From Haloarchaeobius litoreus (GTDB lineage Archaea > Halobacteriota > Halobacteria > Halobacteriales > Natrialbaceae), in NCBI RefSeq assembly GCF_024495425.1, contig NZ_JANHJR010000002.1, positions 806,001-870,000 on the forward strand: 64,000 nt of DNA, read 5' to 3'. Shown piece after piece: positions 61,626 to 64,000 of this stretch. The first letter of the stretch is position 1. Each line of letters opens with the position of its first letter. The position numbers and the translations under genes are program-made. Under the pieces are notes generated by a model, which was not told the DNA's origin, made no database searches, and worked only from the letters and a program-made list of their open reading frames with translations.

Positions 61626-62489
61626 ATGGTACACGACCTCGACAGCATCGAGCGTATCGGCGTCGTCGGCGCGGGCACCATGGGCAGCGGCATCGCACAG
61701 GTCGCCGCGACGAACGGCTACGCCGTGACGATGCGCGACATCGAGGAGCAGTTCGTCGAGAACGGCTTCGACTCCATCGAGAGCAGCCTCGACCGCTTCG
61801 TCGGCAAGGAGACACTCTCCCGCGAGGACGCCGACGCGGCGCTCGACCGCATCGACGGCACCACCGCCCTCGGCGACCTCGCCGACTGCGACGTGGTCGT
61901 CGAGGCGGCCGTCGAGAACATGGACGTCAAGCAGGACATCTTCGCCGATCTCGAAGACGTGGTCGACGACGACTGCCTGCTCGCGACGAACACCAGCACG
62001 CTCTCCATCACGACCATCGCCGCCGCCACCGAGTCACCGGAACGCGTCGTCGGCCTGCACTTCATGAACCCCGTCCCCATCATGGAGGGCGTCGAGGTCG
62101 TCGACGGTGAGAAGACCGGCGAGGACGCGCTCGACCTCGCTCACGGCATCGCCGAGGCGCTCGGCAAGACCACCTGGGAGTCCGACGACAAACCCGGCTT
62201 CGTCACCAACCGCGTGCTCATGCCCTGGATCAACGAGGGCATCCGCGCCTACGACGAGGGCGTCGCCACCAAGGACGACATGGACCGCGGGATGAAACTC
62301 GGCACGAACGTCCCGATGGGCCCCCTCGAACTCGCCGACCACATCGGCCTCGACGTCTGTCTCCACGCCAGCGAGACGCTCCACGAGGAGCTCGGCGACC
62401 GCTACAAGCCCGCCTACCTGCTCAAGCGCAAGGTCGACGCGGGCGACCTCGGCAAGAAGACCGGCACGGGCTTCTACGAATACGAGTAG
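61626..62489 (+). CDS. 3-hydroxyacyl-CoA dehydrogenase (stand-alone)
   Basis: This 287-residue NAD-dependent dehydrogenase oxidises 3-hydroxyacyl-CoA. It has GAGTMGSGIAQVA (15-27), TNTSTLSIT, HFMNPVPIMEGVEVV with the catalytic histidine, and the C-terminal dimer domain (MGPLELADHIGLDV). It is related to the first half of the fusion enzyme at 49657-51612. It has its own promoter. Confidence 0.93.
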   Translation: MVHDLDSIERIGVVGAGTMGSGIAQVAATNGYAVTMRDIEEQFVENGFDSIESSLDRFVGKETLSREDADAALDRIDGTTALGDLADCDVVVEAAVENMDVKQDIFADLEDVVDDDCLLATNTSTLSITTIAAATESPERVVGLHFMNPVPIMEGVEVVDGEKTGEDALDLAHGIAEALGKTTWESDDKPGFVTNRVLMPWINEGIRAYDEGVATKDDMDRGMKLGTNVPMGPLELADHIGLDVCLHASETLHEELGDRYKPAYLLKRKVDAGDLGKKTGTGFYEYE

Positions 62490-62542
62490 CCTGGCGCGTA
62501 CCGTCCAAATTTTCTTATCGCCGGCCGCCGTCGGAACGAACG

Positions 62543-63895
62543 ATGTCCCTCCACCGTTCAGGGGTGGTCGCCGCCCTGACGCTCCTCGCGCTCGCGGCCG
62601 TCGCCCTGCCAGCGACCGCACCCGTCACCGCCGCACCGCCGCCCGAGGCGGTCTGTGGCCTCTGCACCGACGACGCGCTCGATGGCGGCGTCGAGCGCAG
62701 CGAGGTCGTCGTCCGGGTCCAGGACGACGGCACCGCGAACTGGACCGTCCGCGCGACCCTCGACGAGCGGACAGCCGACGAGTTGCGCGACGCTCCCGCC
62801 GAACGTCGCGACCGCGTCCGGGACGAACTCACCCGCCGAACCGTCGTCGACGAGGTGGCGAGCCTCGAGACGCGCGTCGAGGACCGGACGCTCGTCGCGA
62901 CGTTCACCTCTGCCGACTTCGCCCACAGCGGGCTCGGCGGTGTCGTCGTCGCCGACGGCCTGTTCCCGTCGCACGAGGCAGCGGGGGTGACGGTCCACGC
63001 CGACAGACTCGCCGTCCACGGTCCCGACGGCACCGCCCCGACGCTCGTCCCCGACACCGCGACGGTCGAGGGCGACGCGATCGTCTGGACCGAGCAGACG
63101 GGGATCGGTTCCGAGACGTACCTCGCCTTCGGTGCCGACGGCGGAGTCGTCGCCACCGGGGCGAGCTACCTCGCGGTCGGGATGGCCGTCGTCGGACGGT
63201 CACTCGCCGGGGTCCTCTCGGTCGTCGCGGTCCCGACGCTCCTGTTCGCCGCCGTACTCGCCGGGCTGTTCCGCGACGGCGACCGCCTCGGACCGGACCG
63301 AACTGGCGACGGACTCGCGTCCCGCATCGGCCTCGTCGGCGGTGTCGTCGCACCCGTGCTGCTCGCGGCCGGCGTCGGCCTGTTCCTGCTCGGGACGAGT
63401 ATCGACGGGTTGGACGTGGACCCGGCGATCTTCGTCGGACTCGGGCTCGTCTCGCTGGTCCCCCAGACGCTCGTCGCAGCGGGCATCGCGGCCCTGTTCG
63501 CGCTCTGGGGCGACCGCATCGCCCTCGACAGGTACGCCTGGTGGGTGTTCCCGGCTGCGAGCGGCTGCTGGCTGGTCATCGTCGGGGCGACCGGCCCGAA
63601 TCGGCTCCTGGGCACGTGGACGACGACCGTTATCCTGTTCCTGTTGCTCGGCGCGGCCCACGAACGCGGGACGCTCGCGGCGCTCCCGGTCGCGCTCGTC
63701 GCACTGCTGGCACCGACGCTCGCCGCGCTCCCGTTCGTCTCGCCGTGGAGCGCGCCCGCCTACACCCTCCTGCTCTGGACGGTCGGGACGCTCGTGCCGG
63801 GGGTCGCGCTCTACGCGCTGGGCCGGCGGGAGTCGGCGAGGGCGGAGCTCGCGGAGTCGTCGGACACCGAAGAAACGACCGCGGAAGCCGCCTGA
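62543..63895 (+). CDS. Membrane protein with signal peptide and CGLC motif
   Basis: The 450-residue protein has a cleavable-type signal (to about residue 31) and an extracytoplasmic beta-rich domain that begins with C38-G-L-C41. About seven membrane helices (about 205-425) and an acidic tail follow. I do not recognise a functional family, though similar haloarchaeal envelope proteins exist. An AAATTTTCTTATC TATA-like run lies about 30 bp upstream. The next gene converges 9 nt away. Confidence 0.65.
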   Translation: MSLHRSGVVAALTLLALAAVALPATAPVTAAPPPEAVCGLCTDDALDGGVERSEVVVRVQDDGTANWTVRATLDERTADELRDAPAERRDRVRDELTRRTVVDEVASLETRVEDRTLVATFTSADFAHSGLGGVVVADGLFPSHEAAGVTVHADRLAVHGPDGTAPTLVPDTATVEGDAIVWTEQTGIGSETYLAFGADGGVVATGASYLAVGMAVVGRSLAGVLSVVAVPTLLFAAVLAGLFRDGDRLGPDRTGDGLASRIGLVGGVVAPVLLAAGVGLFLLGTSIDGLDVDPAIFVGLGLVSLVPQTLVAAGIAALFALWGDRIALDRYAWWVFPAASGCWLVIVGATGPNRLLGTWTTTVILFLLLGAAHERGTLAALPVALVALLAPTLAALPFVSPWSAPAYTLLLWTVGTLVPGVALYALGRRESARAELAESSDTEETTAEAA

Positions 63896-63904
63896 TCCGC
63901 CCCC

Positions 63905-64000
63905 TCAGGAGAGGTCGGCTTCGTGCAGCGGCTTCTGCTCGATGGTCTGGCGCACCCGTTCGAGCGCCTGCCGGTCGCCGCCCTCGCGGAACCAGCGGAT
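63905..64000 (-). CDS. C-terminal end of an unidentified gene (partial)
   Basis: Only the last 31 residues are in the window (ending LERVRQTIEQKPLHEADLS). The frame is open to the right edge and the stop is TGA at 63907-63905. No family can be named from so little. Confidence 0.55.
   Translation of the reverse strand: MRWFREGGDRQALERVRQTIEQKPLHEADLS

Noticed and set aside
1-64000. CRISPR arrays, insertion sequences, integrases, toxin-antitoxin pairs or restriction genes
   Set aside because: I found no regularly spaced repeats, transposase motifs or defence genes. The window looks like core chromosome.

Overview
The window is a gene-dense stretch of a haloarchaeal (class Halobacteria) chromosome. 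The DNA is very GC-rich and the proteins are acidic. Most genes start at or close to a site about 25-35 bp below an archaeal TATA element, so they look leaderless. Lineage markers include halocyanins, geranylgeranylglyceryl phosphate synthase, archaeal pantoate kinase and 4-phosphopantoate-beta-alanine ligase, PAN, prefoldin beta, Pcc1, RpoP, L37Ae, an archaeal pilin and a DUF2070 protein. I see no rRNA, CRISPR array, insertion sequence or prophage.

Layout: (1) 1-4.0 kb, a YYY/DUF2298 multi-membrane protein running off the left edge, divergent from a GT2 glycosyltransferase-GtrA pair. (2) Initiator tRNA-Met (4051-4125) with a decayed tRNA 3'-end copy 127 bp downstream, then a Nudix hydrolase. 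(3) 4.8-10.2 kb, a Dpp/Opp-type ABC importer split into divergent arms (dppCDF and dppB) without a binding protein. (4) 10.2-12.0 kb, a purine phosphoribosyltransferase, a type IV pilin and a membrane-anchored HTH protein. (5) 12.3-18.7 kb, a complete seven-gene Mrp/Mnh cation/proton antiporter operon. (6) 18.7-21.4 kb, coaBC, an FAD oxidoreductase and an SRPBCC protein. (7) 21.4-26.9 kb, two convergent Trk potassium-uptake modules. (8) 26.9-34.3 kb, halocyanin 1, M42 and M28 peptidases, a DMT exporter with a divergent Lrp regulator, an orphan E1-alpha subunit, an NAD-kinase-like protein and a membrane protein. (9) 34.6-40.2 kb, a cytochrome bc complex (Rieske, two-part cytochrome b, halocyanin 2) with several uncharacterised membrane proteins. 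(10) 40.2-45.6 kb, endonuclease III, two CoA-synthesis enzymes, small membrane proteins and aspS. (11) 45.8-51.6 kb, an acyl-CoA metabolism island. (12) 51.7-61.6 kb, information processing: GGGP synthase, Pth2, TruD, DUF2103, L37Ae-RpoP-Pcc1, prefoldin beta, DUF2070, GMP synthase subunit A and PAN. (13) An HTH protein, a 3-hydroxyacyl-CoA dehydrogenase, a membrane protein and a gene cut by the right edge.

Together the set covers ion homeostasis (Mrp plus two Trk systems), a copper-protein respiratory branch (halocyanin and bc complex), fatty acid/CoA metabolism and core translation, transcription and proteolysis. The observations I rate highest are the bc-complex island with its unstudied companions, an L37Ae without its zinc-finger cysteines, an NAD-kinase-fold protein lacking two key motifs, four convergent gene pairs whose stop codons interlock through a CTAG tetranucleotide, and paired repeats flanking the TATA elements of two small genes.
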